Source: Xenopus tropicalis (Eukaryota > Chordata > Amphibia > Anura > Pipidae). Taken from it: DNA of 64,000 bases. The stretch spans positions 58,038,222-58,102,221 of the forward strand of contig NC_030677.2 in NCBI RefSeq assembly GCF_000004195.4, written 5' to 3'. The position numbers were made by a program, and so were the translations under genes. Under the pieces are notes generated by a model that ran no database searches, was not told the origin of the DNA, and saw nothing but the letters and a program-made list of their open reading frames with translations. Below are positions 34,048-46,820 of the stretch, in pieces; the first letter of the stretch is position 1, and each line of letters opens with the position of its first letter.

Positions 34048-35892
34048 ATGCAAGTTAATGAAGGGGAATAGTGTTCTTCTTTAAGGAACAAGTACCTTTT
34101 TTTGGATAATTTTCTGTCTGGAAAGACAAAAGAAAAATAAATATGTCGGGCTATTTCCACCAACAGGTCACTGAATACACATCAGAGGTGTGAGAGCTAT
34201 TATCATTCTTCACCAAAATTTGCTCTTTTTCTGGTATGTTGTAGTATTTCAGTAGTACTAAACCTATCCCGTGCTTCAGTTAGTGCTTCAGTTCATGCAG
34301 GCTTCCTTACTGGAAGGTAGATATGATACTTTGCTGATACTGAGTGTCTCTTCTTTATTGATGTTATTAATAGGGAAGAGACATAACAAATATAGGAAGA
34401 CTGGTATTTTTTTGGTAGAATTGTGGCAATGCTGGCTCCATGTAATTTATGCCACATATACAAATAATAATATATGGAGTGGCAAGAAACATTACAATGG
34501 AGCTATAACACATACATGTACCAACAGATGCACTTTTCAGTAACCTGTGCTGTCCAAGATGGAAGTAGGCCAGGGAACTGTGTACTTAACACCACAGACA
34601 ATATTTAGTACATTTTTTCTGCTTTAGTAAAGCTGACCTGGAGTTCACATTTAAACCTTTCCCCGTGACAAATGTAAAATGATTACATTTTTTGCTACAT
34701 TTAGAGATGGGTTTGCTAAATATTACCCATTTATGCCTAAATATCTAGTGTACATACTGTATATATATATCCTCAGTTTTACATTCTGTCAGTTATACTT
34801 TTAAGCTTTTAAGAACTGCAAAATTATGCATGCAGCACCTCAGATAGACGCAGGCTATTTAAGCATGGAGATCTTGGACAAGATAATGAAAATGATGACT
34901 TCTGGCTCCTAAATAGTAGTGTCTATTTACCAGTTGTGTCCTACCAATGATTGTGTTCTGCAGTTAGAGTTAAGTCTAGTGAATAATGATGAATTAATCT
35001 GTCCCATTTTGCTTCACTGAAAAATTTGTAAAACTGCTGAAAAAAATTTCAAAATAGCAAAAAATTTGGAAAATGTGCAACTTTTTTTACTTATGCGGAA
35101 CTTTTGACTACGTGATTTTTTTGACATGGCCACAACTTTTCTGACATGAACACGCCTTTATTCTTACACCAGATACATTAAATTCAGTGGATGTATTTTC
35201 TTGCCAAATTATTTGTTGTAGCAAATTTTCTCAGTAGTTTTGTGAAAAAATTTGCCAGTGGTGAAATGCGGAATCTGAAAGAATTGAATGTTTTTTCAAG
35301 CTATATCTGCAGGAATATGCAACCTTCATGCTGTGCCAGTTACAGTAATTACAAACTTGTTCAAATGCGCCAAATCTTTAGGAATAAAGTATGAGATATA
35401 ACATTTGTTATTGCCCTCTACATAGAAGAGAGGTACCTTTTTATAGTGATGCCTTGTTATGCATGTTGGACATTCTCTATAGTTTGTCCTTTGGTATGTA
35501 ATTGAATGCAACATACAATACAAATGTGTGCATTAATTAAACCACAATTTTTTTGTGGTTAAAATCACAATATGCAAATAATTCGGAGTAACCACGATAA
35601 TTTCTGATGTTCTAAAATATCGCGAAAATTCTTTTCTCGGTCGTACTAAAATATTGTGGTTGCGTTCCGAAAGTCACAAATTTTTCAGATCCGAACGTTC
35701 GTAAATGGCACGTAAACCTTTCTGGCTATGAAACCTTCAATGTATGATTTTGGAAGTCTTCCGTAGGACTCAATGGCACTTTACAGATCCAACCTGCCAA
35801 AAGATAGTCACGATATCATAGCTTGAATTAATTCCAAAATGGAGTTAGTAAGGGGCACATTGCAAACGTAGGATTAGTGCTGGTCATTTTTA
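34048..35892. other. Intron with a dispersed repeat fragment
   Basis: About 34985-35275 resembles the 28317-type repeat ('aaaatttgtaaaactgctga', 'ggtgaaatgcggaatctg'). The 90-codon frame at 34271-34543 has no domain. Nothing else was recognised. Confidence 0.35.
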
Positions 35893-36401
35893 GGGGCACA
35901 TTTACTAAGCCACGAACGGGCCGAATGCGTCCGATTGCGTTTTTTTCGTAATGATCGGTATTTTGCGATTTTTTCGGAAAATTGACGCGACTTTTTCGTT
36001 ACCAATACGATTTTTGCGAAAAAACGCGAGTTTTTCGTAGCCATTCCGAAAGTTGCGATTTTTTCGTAGCGTTAAAACTTGCGCAAAATGTTGCGATTTT
36101 TTTCGTAGTGTTAAAACTTGCGCGAAATATCGCACCTTTTAAGTTTTAACGCTACGGAAAAAGCGCAACTTTTCGCGCAAGTTTTAGCGCTACGAAAAAA
36201 TCGCAACTTTCGGAATGGCTACGAAAAACTCGCGTTTTTTTCGCAAAAATCGTATTGGTAATGAAAAAGTCGCGATAATTTCCGAAAAGTCGTAAAGGTG
36301 CCGAACAAATCGCAAAAAATACGAAAAAGTCGCAAAATGTTCGTTTTCAAATCGGATTTTTCCAATTCGGACTCGGATTCGACCCATAGTAAATGTGCCC
36401 C
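35893..36401. mobile_element. Long palindromic MITE, copy 2
   Basis: The ends are GGGGCACATTTACTAAGCC and, inverted, GGGGCACATTTACTATGGG. The interior is closely similar to the copy at 30239, with the same 'ttttcgtagcgttaaaactt' arms in both orientations. At the left, 'gaacgggccgaatgcgtccg' corresponds to the right end of copy 1, so the two are inserted in opposite orientations. Confidence 0.85.
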
Positions 36402-36960
36402 TTTGTGTTGTTCCTGTTAGTACATAAAAAATAAATCTATTAAATTACCCACTAATATATTAAGGATTAATATATGAACACAGATTTATCCATACAGAAG
36501 AAGGAGATGTAATGAAATTAAAGCAACTGTAAATCTGTTTTGTTTATTCTAGGGTCAGTTAAATTATGAAATTGCAATTGCTGCAAGTTTACATTTTGTG
36601 ACACCCACAAATAAATGAATAGAAGAGTAGAGTACTCTAATGCAGAATTACTGCTGCGAAATGCTGTATTGCTGACTACCAAACACACAACATGTTTCAG
36701 GCCTTACATGCCCTTTCTCAATTTAAAGATCTTGTGGGATGATGTGGTCAGCCACTGATATGAATCTTCATTTTTCCACGTACTGAAAGTTTTTAGCTAC
36801 AGGCTTATAGATTAACATGTTTTAAGGCAATTATTGCACAAAAACAATAATAATAATTACAAAAGCATTCATAGCAGAACTCTGGCAGTCTTTTCTTAGT
36901 TTTGCAATAATATCTTTTTATATGAAATACACCATTGCCTCTAGTATTACTTCCTGTAGG
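36402..36960. other. Intron, nothing recognised
   Basis: Non-coding. No repeat or exon is supported. Confidence 0.4.
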
Positions 36961-37273
36961 TACAGATGTGCGATCCGTTATCCAGAAACCCATTATCCAG
37001 AAAGTGCTGAATTACAGAAAGGCCATCTCCCATAGACTCCATCAAATCATTAACATTCTTTAAATGATTTCCTTTTTCTCTCTAATAATAAAACAGTACC
37101 TTGTACTCAACTAAAATATAATTAATCCTTATTGGAGGCAAAACAATCCTATTGGGTTTATTTAATGGCTAATCATTTTCTAGCAGACTTTAGGTATGGA
37201 GTTCCAAATTACAGAAAGACCCATTATCCAAGCATTGCTCCAAGCATTCTGGATAACAGGTCCCATTCCTGTA
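36961..37273. mobile_element. 'tacaggtatg' MITE, copy 2
   Basis: It runs from TACAGATGTGCGATCC to GGTCCCATTCCTGTA with internal 'cattatccagaaagtgctga' and 'aagcattctggataac'. It is in the inverse orientation relative to copies 1, 49550 and 55392. Confidence 0.75.
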
Positions 37274-37980
37274 CTGAAGATGTAGATGTACCAAATAAGC
37301 ACATTAATTACATTTTAGACTAATGATAGGAAACTAAAATCCTGTGTTTTTTCTAAGTACATCAGGCAAATATATTGTCCGAACCTGCTTTGCTGGTTCA
37401 AATATTGAACTAGTTTTATGATGAATTTCTATTTTAAGTCTAAAGACTTATGCTCAGTGTATATTCTATAAAATCGAGGGCTTAGAATATTCCAACTAAA
37501 TGTCTTTCTAAAACATTTGTTTTACAAGAAAACACTTGTAAGATCTTTATTGATTTTGTCTGTTTTTCTTCAATTGTGTCTTATCTGCAGGATTTAGGCC
37601 AAAGTATACCTGAAAGATTTTTTATGTAATGTTCTAAAATCACTTTTGGCAAAGAGCATTATGACTACATAATTAGTGCAGCCATTGGTGCTATAATATC
37701 AGTTTAGGGGTGACCTAAAATGGGTGCAAATGACAGTAGGTTTTTTGAGTCATTTATCAAACAAATGAAATAAATCCATTAAAAAAAGACTATGCAATTT
37801 TCACATAAATTCATAAATATGGCATCTGATACATAGGAAATTGTAATTTATTCTTAATAATTAGTTTTTAGTTTTTCTTTTTAATAAGGTAAATTTAGCC
37901 ACATTTGGGGCAAATACTTAATTTCCACATTTGCAAATTTTTATAAAGCCTCAAGTCCCGAATATACAATATATATTTAG
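37274..37980. other. Intron, nothing recognised
   Basis: AT-rich non-coding sequence. Confidence 0.4.
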
Positions 37981-38065
37981 GGCCTTTCTTCTTGAGAAAG
38001 CCCCAAAAGTGGGTCAAAACGTTGGATGAACAGACAAAATAAAAACCACTTGATTATCTGCAAAT
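37981..38065 (+). repeat. Penelope-like relic with degenerate hammerhead-like core
   Basis: CTTGAGAAAG, a CCC/GGG stem and then CAAAACGTTGGATG resemble the hammerhead-like block found in the terminal repeats of vertebrate Penelope-like elements (CUGANGA, stem II, GAAAC). Two core positions differ. It is inferred to be a decayed fragment. Confidence 0.35.
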
Positions 38066-40203
38066 TGGAGCATGGGTCCTTTTTGAAGATTTTTATATAT
38101 ACTGTATATATATTTATATATGCACCACCCTTCACACCTTACCGCAGGGGTCTCCAACTTGACCGCAGTTGACTGCATCTCTGATACCTGACAGTCAGCA
38201 GGTTGTAATGTGGTTCTGGGCTTTATAGTCCAAAATTACCTATTGGACAACTCATTTGTACACCATTGGCCCTGTCTTTCCAGAAAGGCCCAGTCCGGGA
38301 ATGTTCAGCTAGTTTCTCTAGTTGTTGAACTACACCTTACAAGACCCTCAAAAGGCTTTGCCCGTCAGTAGATGCTAATCTAGTTTTATTGGTTGTAGAA
38401 ACACATCAGCTTCACTGACTTCCACTTACAGCAAAGAACATATCAGACTATGGTACTTCCTACTTGCATCCTCTATGGAGGGTTGTTGAGACCCTCTAGT
38501 TAGTTTTTAAATTCAATCAGTGATATACATGCATATTAAACCCAGTATATACCAAAGGACATGCACTCTGTTTGATCAGCTCATTTGTATTATTAATTTC
38601 AATGTGAATGAAGAAAAGAATGGGGGGGGGGCTCTGTGTGTGGCTTGTCTCATGACACACTGAGGGATATTAACCCTTAGCAGCTGTTTTTCTATGCTTA
38701 GTATGATTACTTTATGCAAGGTTTTCCTATGGCTTTGGTCATTATGATCCTTTAGTTGTTGGACTATATACTGGGGGTTAGCTATTCAGCTCTTACTTAT
38801 AATGCACTTTACAACTCAAAAGAACTGTAAAAAATAACAATATGCAGCTACATTTCCACAAATGTTCATTTGATGTATAATTAATGTTGCAACTTCTTTT
38901 CTACGGAGGGCCCATTGAATTGTGGGAGAGACCCATTTACTAACAGTTATCAACGTTCTAATGTATTTGCAAGACACAAATTCCACCAGCACGCCCATGG
39001 ACAGGGACTTATATTAATAATAAGTAGCATATAATTCATTAAAAGGCCCCACACATCATCCCCACCCCCCAATTTGCCTCTCAGTACTTATGTAAATACA
39101 TATTTTGGTTGGAGTAAGATCATTTTTAAATATTAGTTTTATTTACATGTGGCACATATAAAAGCACATTATTCTTCTGTTATTTTTCTTTGAAAAGTGA
39201 ATCACAATATTTTTTCCCCCCAAACAATCCTCAACAATCCCATAAAATATTAGAGCGTTTCAAGGCATTTGTAGCAAATGAGGCCATGAGGGTTGTGCAT
39301 TGGAGGATATAAAGCCGGTAATTGATTTTATGTCAGATTCATCTCTTTAGCTGTTAAGACAAGCAGAAAAGACAATGGCCTGTTCTGTAGTGGCCACTGG
39401 CTTCAAGGCTCCATAGGTGGGACTTAGATATATTTGGACACATTCATTTTTCTGTATTTACAGACTTTTTGGAACACTGGAAAGGTCATCCTCCATTACT
39501 TACTGATGTTTGGTATATTATAGAATAAGGGGATGAAAAGAGAAACATGAATGGCTATATACTGTTGTACTACTTAATTTAGGAATCAGGGTATGTACAT
39601 AAACTAAACACTAGACCCTTTATAAGCCAACTGTCAGATTTGTTTGCATTGACAGGAGTATGGTGTATAATTATTGAACCACTTAATAATTTATAGCCAC
39701 TATATAAAAAGAAGTTTGTTTGATGCCAATGACAGATGGGCAGATGTGAGATATTGCCATTTGCACTCATTAAAAATAATGGAAAATACGGGCTCTTTTG
39801 AATGAAGCTAATGGCATATGGGAGGATGAGAAATAATGTACTGCAATGGTTTTGTAATACCCTTCACTGTTAGTTAATATAGAAGTTAGTTACAACTTCA
39901 GTTCTTTGCTTTAATTTCCCAGAATGCAGCAGAGTTCATAGCCCAAAAGTGTGGGGCTTGGTTTTATAACAAGACAAAAGTGTCAGGGAGGGCAATCTTT
40001 GGCCACCAAATCTGTCATCTTCCACCTGCTGAAACTTTGCACTTTTAAACTACACAGTGTAAAGCTTCCTCAAATGGCAGATCTTTTTTTAGTCATTTAT
40101 AACAGAACTGAACAATAAAATATGAATATTACAGGAGGTTTAATTACTAAAATGTATTTCAAGTTGAATGAGTGTATTAGTGAACCTTAATTTTACTCTA
40201 TAG
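38066..40203. other. Intron, nothing firmly recognised
   Basis: A start like that of a hAT MITE ('caggggtctccaacttgacc', about 38145) is present, but I cannot find a matching right end. The rest is non-coding with a poly-G run near 38622. Confidence 0.35.
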
Positions 40204-40515
40204 TACAGGTATGGCATCTGTTATCTGGAAACCAGTTATCCAGAAATCTCTGAACTAAGGAAAGCCAGGCTCCCATAGACTCCATTTTAATCAAATAATT
40301 CAGAATTTTAAAATTGATTTCCTTTTTCTCTGTAATAATAAAACAGTACTTAGTAATTGATCCAAACTAAGATATAATTAATGCTTATTGGGCACAAAAC
40401 AATCCTATTGGGTTTAATTCATGTTTTATTGATTTTTTTGTAGACTTTAGATATGGAGATCCAAATTACGGAAAGACCCCTGATCCGGAATACCCTTGGT
40501 CCTGAGCATTCTGGA
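40204..40515. mobile_element. 'tacaggtatg' MITE, copy 3, right end lost
   Basis: It starts TACAGGTATGGCATCTGTTA and follows the family as far as 'gagcattctggatcc'. The expected 'ggtcccatacctgta' end is missing, and a hAT MITE follows 20 bases on. Confidence 0.7.
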
Positions 40516-40535
40516 TCCATTAGATCCTTTAGATC

Positions 40536-40864
40536 AGGGGTCCTCAACCACCGGTCCGAGGACCGGTGCCGGGCCGTGGGCTGTGCTGAACCGGGCCACC
40601 TCTGGTCCCAATTACTTGTGATCCCAACTCCCTGATACATTACACAGCCTTGACAATAGCTATGGGAAGCCCAGGAAGATTTCTACTGATTACGACAAGG
40701 ACCAAAGTACTTTATTAAGCTGTATTTAATAATAATATTAATAGTAAAGTGCATAATATAAAATTTAACTAGCACTAGTTGCGCCGCACCCACCATTCCT
40801 GGTCCTTGGAAAAATTGTCTTGCTTGAAACCGGTCCGTGGTGCAAAAAAGGTTGGGAACCACTG
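40536..40864. mobile_element. hAT MITE with perfect 8-bp target duplication
   Basis: CTTTAGAT abuts both ends (40528-40535 and 40865-40872). The terminal repeats are CAGGGGTCCTCAACC and, inverted, CAGTGGTTCCCAACC. The subterminal regions 'caccggtccgaggaccgg' and 'aaaccggtccgtgg' share the ACCGGTCC core. It is 329 bp long and non-coding. The exact duplication points to a recent insertion. Confidence 0.85.
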
Positions 40865-40872
40865 CTTTAGAT

Positions 40873-43800
40873 CAGTTCCTATGAAATCAAAGTATTAGAA
40901 TATGATCAAATTCTGGGAGGAGCATAGCCAAAACTGTGTTCCAATCAGCTTACACATAGCAACCAATTAGATAGATTTTGTCTCTAGCTCAGTGAGAATA
41001 ATCTGCAACTTTTGTTATTTTATAGCTGTATATATATTCGCAGCTAACATACCCAATTCTGTTAAAAACCAACGAAAAAGTACGGTTCACTAATAGATTA
41101 GGCTGAAACAGCTAGGGAGATAGCATTTCATTTTTAGGTTCTTCTAGAAATAGTTGCTGACTGTGCTAGCATCTTTGTGATCTTCCATGTTTATCCTCAG
41201 ACACAATTAGTTTACCACTGAATAGCATTAATACCTGACAGTTCCTATTAGTAAGTCTTTTATTTGGCATAAATATACAGCACTTGCTTCCACACTGAAT
41301 AAAGGATTCGGCTAATGATGAAATGTAATCCTATATTTAAATATTCTTCTGGAGTTAAATGTAAATGGTTTGCAAATTTGTTGTTTGTGTAGGTGGGAGC
41401 TTAATACTAAATACATTTCCCCTGAATCAGCTGTGGGAATGCTGAGATTCATAGTGAATAGAATAGTAGCCTAAAGGGCCAGGTTACATGATATACTGAC
41501 ATAATCAACCTTAGTGATGACTATTCCGTAAGTAACACCCTCAGCTTCATTCAGCGACATATAATTCAGCCTTGTGAAAGAATCCTCTGCAGACTCATCT
41601 AAAGCTCTTGGATTTTGAGTTCCCCTTAGCGTGTGCTGAAATGACTATTTAAAGCATTTATCACTCCAAAACATGTTTATATACGGGCAGAAACGTGCAA
41701 ATTACAGTGAAACACACTTGTTCTAGAAAGGTCAGTAACATTCTTGCAGCAATGTATTGTGTTATTAGACTGCAGTAATATGCTCCATCGTTTTAACCCT
41801 TTTGATGCTGGTGCACTTCAACTGCTGAGGAACCCATTCAAACTTGTAATGTGCACAAATAGGTTACCTACTGGCTGAGCTGTGGTTTCTCAGGTTGTCA
41901 GTGCATACCCCTTACATCTCACAGAATAAGTAGGATATATGAACGTATTTTATTGCTGTTAGCGTTGGCAGTTGACATTTCAGTTGTGAATATTCTAATG
42001 ATCTATAACACTGTGTTGCTTTATGACAGCTATGACAAAATCTGAATTTTATGGCTTGCTGGATAGTTATGGGCCTCATTAGTTCAATGGTATCCCATTT
42101 GTCTAAGAAACTGGGTTGCGAGTTCATAAATGACTACCCATGCCTAGTCTTGCTTTTTCCTGATGACGTATTAGCAGGACCCGTGGAGCCAACAAGTATG
42201 ACATAATCATGACGTCACATTTCATATGTCAGGTTTATGTAAAATGGTACTAAAAGTAGTAAACCACTTATAAATGTGGTAACTAGCAGGCCCATTAGAA
42301 GAGCCAAGGTCTTAATTCTTAAAACTGAAAGACTGCCCTATATGGAAGCCTTGCTGTGAGGAACGGATGGTGCTTTTCTGCAGAATTATTTCTCCCTCCT
42401 GTAATTAAGATCCTGTGAAGCCCAAATGGGCAAATGAACGAGGTTAAACAACAGTTTTCTTGACATTTGTTCCCCATTCACTTCAGCGCTATTAAAGCCT
42501 AGCAGATCTTTTCCAGGGCCAAAATGAATCAGCAGTACTCTATTCAGCAAAGTAAATAAATCAATATTGGCTGAGGTTATATATAGATAAATAGTAAATA
42601 TGGCACTGAGCTTGCTGGTATTTTTTGACAAGTGAAATTGAGCCAGGAAGGCAGCAAGGCATGGCAGCATGTTGTGCCTATTATAAGGTGCATTTTCAAG
42701 CTTTTAATCAAATAAGAAGCAGGCTGGGGTGAGTTGTGGTGTTTTGATCACCTCTCACAGAAATAGGCAGCACACACCTTTTTGCAAAACTTGGTGATAG
42801 GTGCATATCGGCCAGCGTCCTCTCACTGCTCAATTCACTTGCAAAAATGGTCATAGGCATGCAGGAGGAATGCAGGAGGAAACTTCACATGACTTCGGAA
42901 AAACTAAGCAACGCACATGCAATTCACTTTATTGCCGGTGGAAAGGCATTTCAGAGAGAAGGGCAACTAATCTCTGCTGGGGCATTAGCCTTAGACTAGT
43001 GCTACACGGGGTGAATTCTTCGCCTGCGGATAAATGCAATAAACCGGCTAGTTGTTCCTGCACCCTGAATCATTGATTTGGCCCAGTAGCAGGCACACAC
43101 AGCATATTTCTGCTCAAGTATCCTATTGAAATGGTAACTATACACTGCTTTGTCTGACTCTGAGTGAGTGAAGGATACACCTTATTGTTATATATGATGT
43201 TATTAAAAGGAATGCAGAAGGGTTAATACAATACAGAAGCGCTTGAAGGCCCAGTATGGCGGCATGCATAGATCACATGGGATAGAATCTGTATAGTGTA
43301 GGTGCTAGAATAAATACATTTTGGGGCAGAACTGGTTGCAATATTCTTTACATATTTGTTAAAATACCCACAAAGTCATGGATAGAGAATCCAGGCTAAA
43401 TAGTTATTATGAACTCAACGAACTATTAAAATGCTTGGAATGTACCGAGGCTAGTGAATTTAAAGTGAGGGGTAGGATGAGTAAAATGTGCAGAATAAAA
43501 TAGATGGCTCGTAGTAGAAATTATTAAAATGTTTGGAACTGTAAAATAGAATTATTAAAATATGCAGGATAGGGTGATTTTAATAGCTAGAAGATGTAAA
43601 ATAAAGTTGGAATGAGCAAGGCAGACTGTATCCCATAGCTAGGATCCTTAAAATAGAATGGTTAAACTGTGGGTAAAAGATTGGGCAGAATATGCTGGCT
43701 AAGAAGAACAGAATAATAACTTTTTTGCATTAAATAAATTATGCAAAATTACATTTCTGCAATGAGCAGCAAAGAACCAGTTACAGTCTATAGACTGATT

Positions 43801-44809
43801 AGGATGTATAGGGAGGTTGCAGTCCTGCAAGGAATGGAATTCCAGAGAATGATAGATAGGTTCAGCTATATAGAGTGTGTGCCATCCAGCGGTTAAATAA
43901 ATTGTGTAGAATACAGGAGGGTAGGCTTGAATACATTGGCAGCTTAGAATAGTAAATTGATTATTTTTTCATTTGAATGTTTAACACTTTTGTGATAGCT
44001 AAAGACCATACTGACGGCTAATAAGATATAAGGACTCACAAGCGCTTATGATTAATGATACACTGGCTACATTAAGTATTTTTACGTATTACTTACCTTG
44101 TTTTGCAAGAATCATGCTCCTATTAAATACTGAAATGTGGTGGAACTACCCAAGCGGTCCAGTGCTGCTGTGGCTGGAGGGCACACCAAAATCATCTAAA
44201 TAAGAAAAAATGGTGGATGAAGTGGTGCTGGGGGGGGGGGGGAGGCTGTGCAGCATATTTAAGTTACTGCAACTAATTAGCACAGCGTAAAACATTGCAT
44301 GATTAGTCACATTGACTTGTTCATTAGCCTATGGTGGCTAAGCCGCCGTGATTGTTCGCTGCATGTAAATGGAACCACACCAGAATGAACAGGGTAAAAT
44401 TTATTGTGCAAACTGGGGCTCTGCTTGTTGTTCGGCTAAGCTCTTTCTTACCATGGGCTTCACAACTGGAAGCTACGGATTCCATACCATGATATTTGTA
44501 ACTACAGTTAGTCACAAAGTGGGTGCTACTAAAACACAGCAGGAACCTAGTGAAAGCTACCTTGAAATGGATGCTTTAGTCTTGTACTTACAGGCAGCCA
44601 ATGGGCAATCATGTGCCTCAGTAGAGTCCTGCTCTTACCATTTGGGACCAACGTGTATTTAAGTCAGGACCCTTGCATAGGAAAGTAATGTATAACATAA
44701 AACTAATGGCCGATGTTAGAAGCTCTATAGACCAATGGGCTTATATATCAGTTTTCAAGTTTGTGAATCCTAGTTTGTTTTTCTAAATTGAATAAATTCA
44801 CATATCGAA
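40873..44809. other. Intron, mostly unrecognised
   Basis: About 42960-43060 has 'gggcaactaatctctgctgg' and 'actagtgctacacggggtg', resembling one arm of the palindrome family at 17078. A G13 run lies at 44230-44242. Frames up to 97 codons (42801-43076, 44369-44662) show no domain. Confidence 0.35.
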
Positions 44810-45118
44810 TGGTCGCTTATTTATTAATAAGGAAAACTCGTTCAAATAAAAAAACTCAAATTTGTCAAGTTTACAAACTTAAAGATCTTGAGTTGAAAAT
44901 ATGGCTTAACTTTGTCTATGACAACTCCCTTTGCCTTCTATAGAAACTCACAAGCTTTTAGATGGTGAATTTTCACATTCGAGTTTTCCGCTTTTTTACA
45001 CTTAATAAATACCAGACATTCAAGTTTTAGAACCATTATTCAAATTCGAGTTTTATTAGAGCAAAAAAACTTGAATTGTGAAAAAGTATCAAATTCCAAT
45101 GTTGGTAAATCTCCCACT
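44810..45118. mobile_element. AT-rich MITE, near-complete copy
   Basis: This is a palindromic arrangement of 'actcaaatttgtcaag', 'attcaaattcgag' and 'aaacttgaattgtg' phrases around 'gcaagctttt'-type sequence, ending 'gttggtaaatctcccac'. It is the uninterrupted counterpart of the copy split by CR1 at 6713-9348. Confidence 0.5.
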
Positions 45119-45358
45119 AAGCGTACAGTTGCATTTTACTTTGCTGATGTAGGTGCATTATGATTGTTAAAATGATGGCCACCTTTAATGTTTTTCAATA
45201 GATATATTATTTAATGTAAGCGGTGGCAGTTAGTATCCCAATTAACCCCCTATATGGGAATTATATTATAATTACACATTTGAACGTTACTCGGTTAATT
45301 CTTATTGAAATCACTTTGGCAATATTTCTTCATTATTTCAACATATTTTTCTTTGCAG

Positions 45359-45471
45359 ACAAGCTGATTTCCATGCAAGATACTAAAGATGGAGACAAAA
45401 GCATTGCCATCATGGAGACCCCAGATATTCCTGAAAATGAGACGTCCACAGAGCCAGTGACAGCCTCATAA
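45359..45471 (+). CDS. ttc29: Terminal coding exon of the same TPR protein gene
   Basis: It follows the acceptor TTTCTTTGCAG (to 45358). The first two bases (ac) complete an Asp codon with the last base of the exon ending at 990. Thirty-six codons follow, with KLISMQDTKDGDKSIAIMET, then PDIPENETSTEPVTAS and a TAA stop at 45469-45471. The tail is acidic and Ser/Thr/Pro-rich, probably disordered, with no domain. This suits a C-terminal extension after TPR helices. Matching phase, a good polypyrimidine tract and a nearby poly(A) signal support it. The isolation of the exon 44 kb downstream is the main reason for caution. Confidence 0.6.
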
Positions 45472-45506
45472 ATTTCCCATCTTTTGGACTCGTTGTGTAT
45501 CATAAT

Positions 45507-45512
45507 AATAAA
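45507..45512 (+). promoter_or_regulatory. Poly(A) signal AATAAA
   Basis: The canonical hexamer lies 36 bases after the stop codon, which would give a short 3' UTR. It supports 45359-45471 as the terminal exon. Confidence 0.5.
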
Positions 45513-46049
45513 AATGTGCAGTAACAGCTTCCACCATATTTATTTAACCCTTGCTCATTCTACTCAAATGTTTTAACAACTCCAGATATCAGTAGGGACT
45601 TCAAATTAGTTGGACTGAACTATGGAAATTTCTACCCGTAGTATATCTTGTTCTTCCTATATGTATTGAGAAAAATCCTCCCTGCCAGGAATAGCGATGT
45701 AGGGCAATATAACTATAGCATTTCTAATCCAATCGAACGACAGTGGGGAGAGCCACACTATAGTGCTAAATGTCATATAAAGGTAACGTCAGATACTTCA
45801 AAAATTCTGTATAAGCTGCTTCCCTTTGTTTGCTTTTAACAAACGCATTTCATGTGTCCTTTAAGATGATGCTTCTGCTGTAATATAAGAACCTGGTATA
45901 AAAATATATATAAATTTGTCAATCTAGATTTTTATTGCAAAGCAACTTTGTTGTTGAGTTTTAATTATTAAGAACCAAATGATATCAGTGTTTTCTTATC
46001 ATGTACTAAATGTCGCCAGAAAGCCAGAAATTCAAACATAAGTAACGTC
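45513..46049. other. 3' flank of the host gene, nothing recognised
   Basis: Non-coding, AT-rich. Confidence 0.4.
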
Positions 46050-46107
46050 CAAGGGGCTGGGGAGCCACATTGTGCTCACGAGCCACTGGTTGGGGATCAC
46101 TGCATTA
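46050..46107. mobile_element. hAT MITE end fragment
   Basis: The stretch 'ggggctggggagccacattg' to 'gttggggatcactg' matches the right end of the copy at 46821. The rest of the element is absent. Confidence 0.6.
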
Positions 46108-46406
46108 AAGTAACATACTTTACATATAAACAAAGCTGCTGTGTAGCCATGGGGGCAGCCATTCAAAGGAGAAAAGGCACAGGTTACTTAGCAGATAACA
46201 GATAGAATCTTATTATAGTTTACAGAGTTTATCTGTTATCTTCTATGTAACATTAGCTAACACACTAAAAACAGATTCTGAATGAAATAAAGAATAGTTC
46301 CATATACCTTACATTGCTAGACAAAAAAACCTTTCCAACCAGTAGAAATAACCCATTGTTTCAAATATGGCAATCCCTGGGCTTGCAAAGCATTAGGGAT
46401 ATAACT

Positions 46407-46409
<3 letters not shown>

Positions 46410-46452
<43 letters not shown>
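46410..46452. repeat. (TA)n microsatellite
   Basis: An uninterrupted TA run of about 42 bases. It is likely variable between individuals. Confidence 0.95.
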
Positions 46453-46455
<3 letters not shown>

Positions 46456-46820
46456 ATTACAAATTAATGAAACAATGCAGTAAATAACAATAAAAGATGC
46501 AGACAAGGAAAACCCCTTTAACTTATTTTTGGAAGAACTACTACAAACAAAGACACTCCCAACTCTAACTTCCCAGACAAATGCCCCTCAATCCAATGCA
46601 AATTCCATCCTCTGATGATATTCACAAATCATGAACGCTTAACCAGCAAGTAAGTACCAGGAGATGGGCCTAGAATTATAATCATCATCCTTGAGCACTG
46701 TCTTTGGCTCTGCTCTATAATAATGGAGGGATGTTGGCAGATATTGGTGTAATGAAATAATGGCCAACTTTATAATATAGTAGGCTAAACATCCAGTATA
46801 TCCTGAATGAACCTGTATAG

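Larger units (their letters stand above)
991..45358 (+). other. Last intron of the host gene, about 44.4 kb
   Basis: It begins GTAAG at 991 and ends TTTGCAG at 45358. The upstream exon leaves one base (g) and the downstream exon opens with ac, which together make GAC (Asp) and keep the frame open to the stop. All transposons between 1.1 and 45.1 kb therefore lie inside this intron. The join is inferred from phase and splice sites, not from a transcript. Confidence 0.6.

Noticed and set aside
38145..38290. Start of another hAT MITE ('caggggtctccaac')
   Set aside because: No matching right end or 8-bp duplication was found, so it is not listed as an element.
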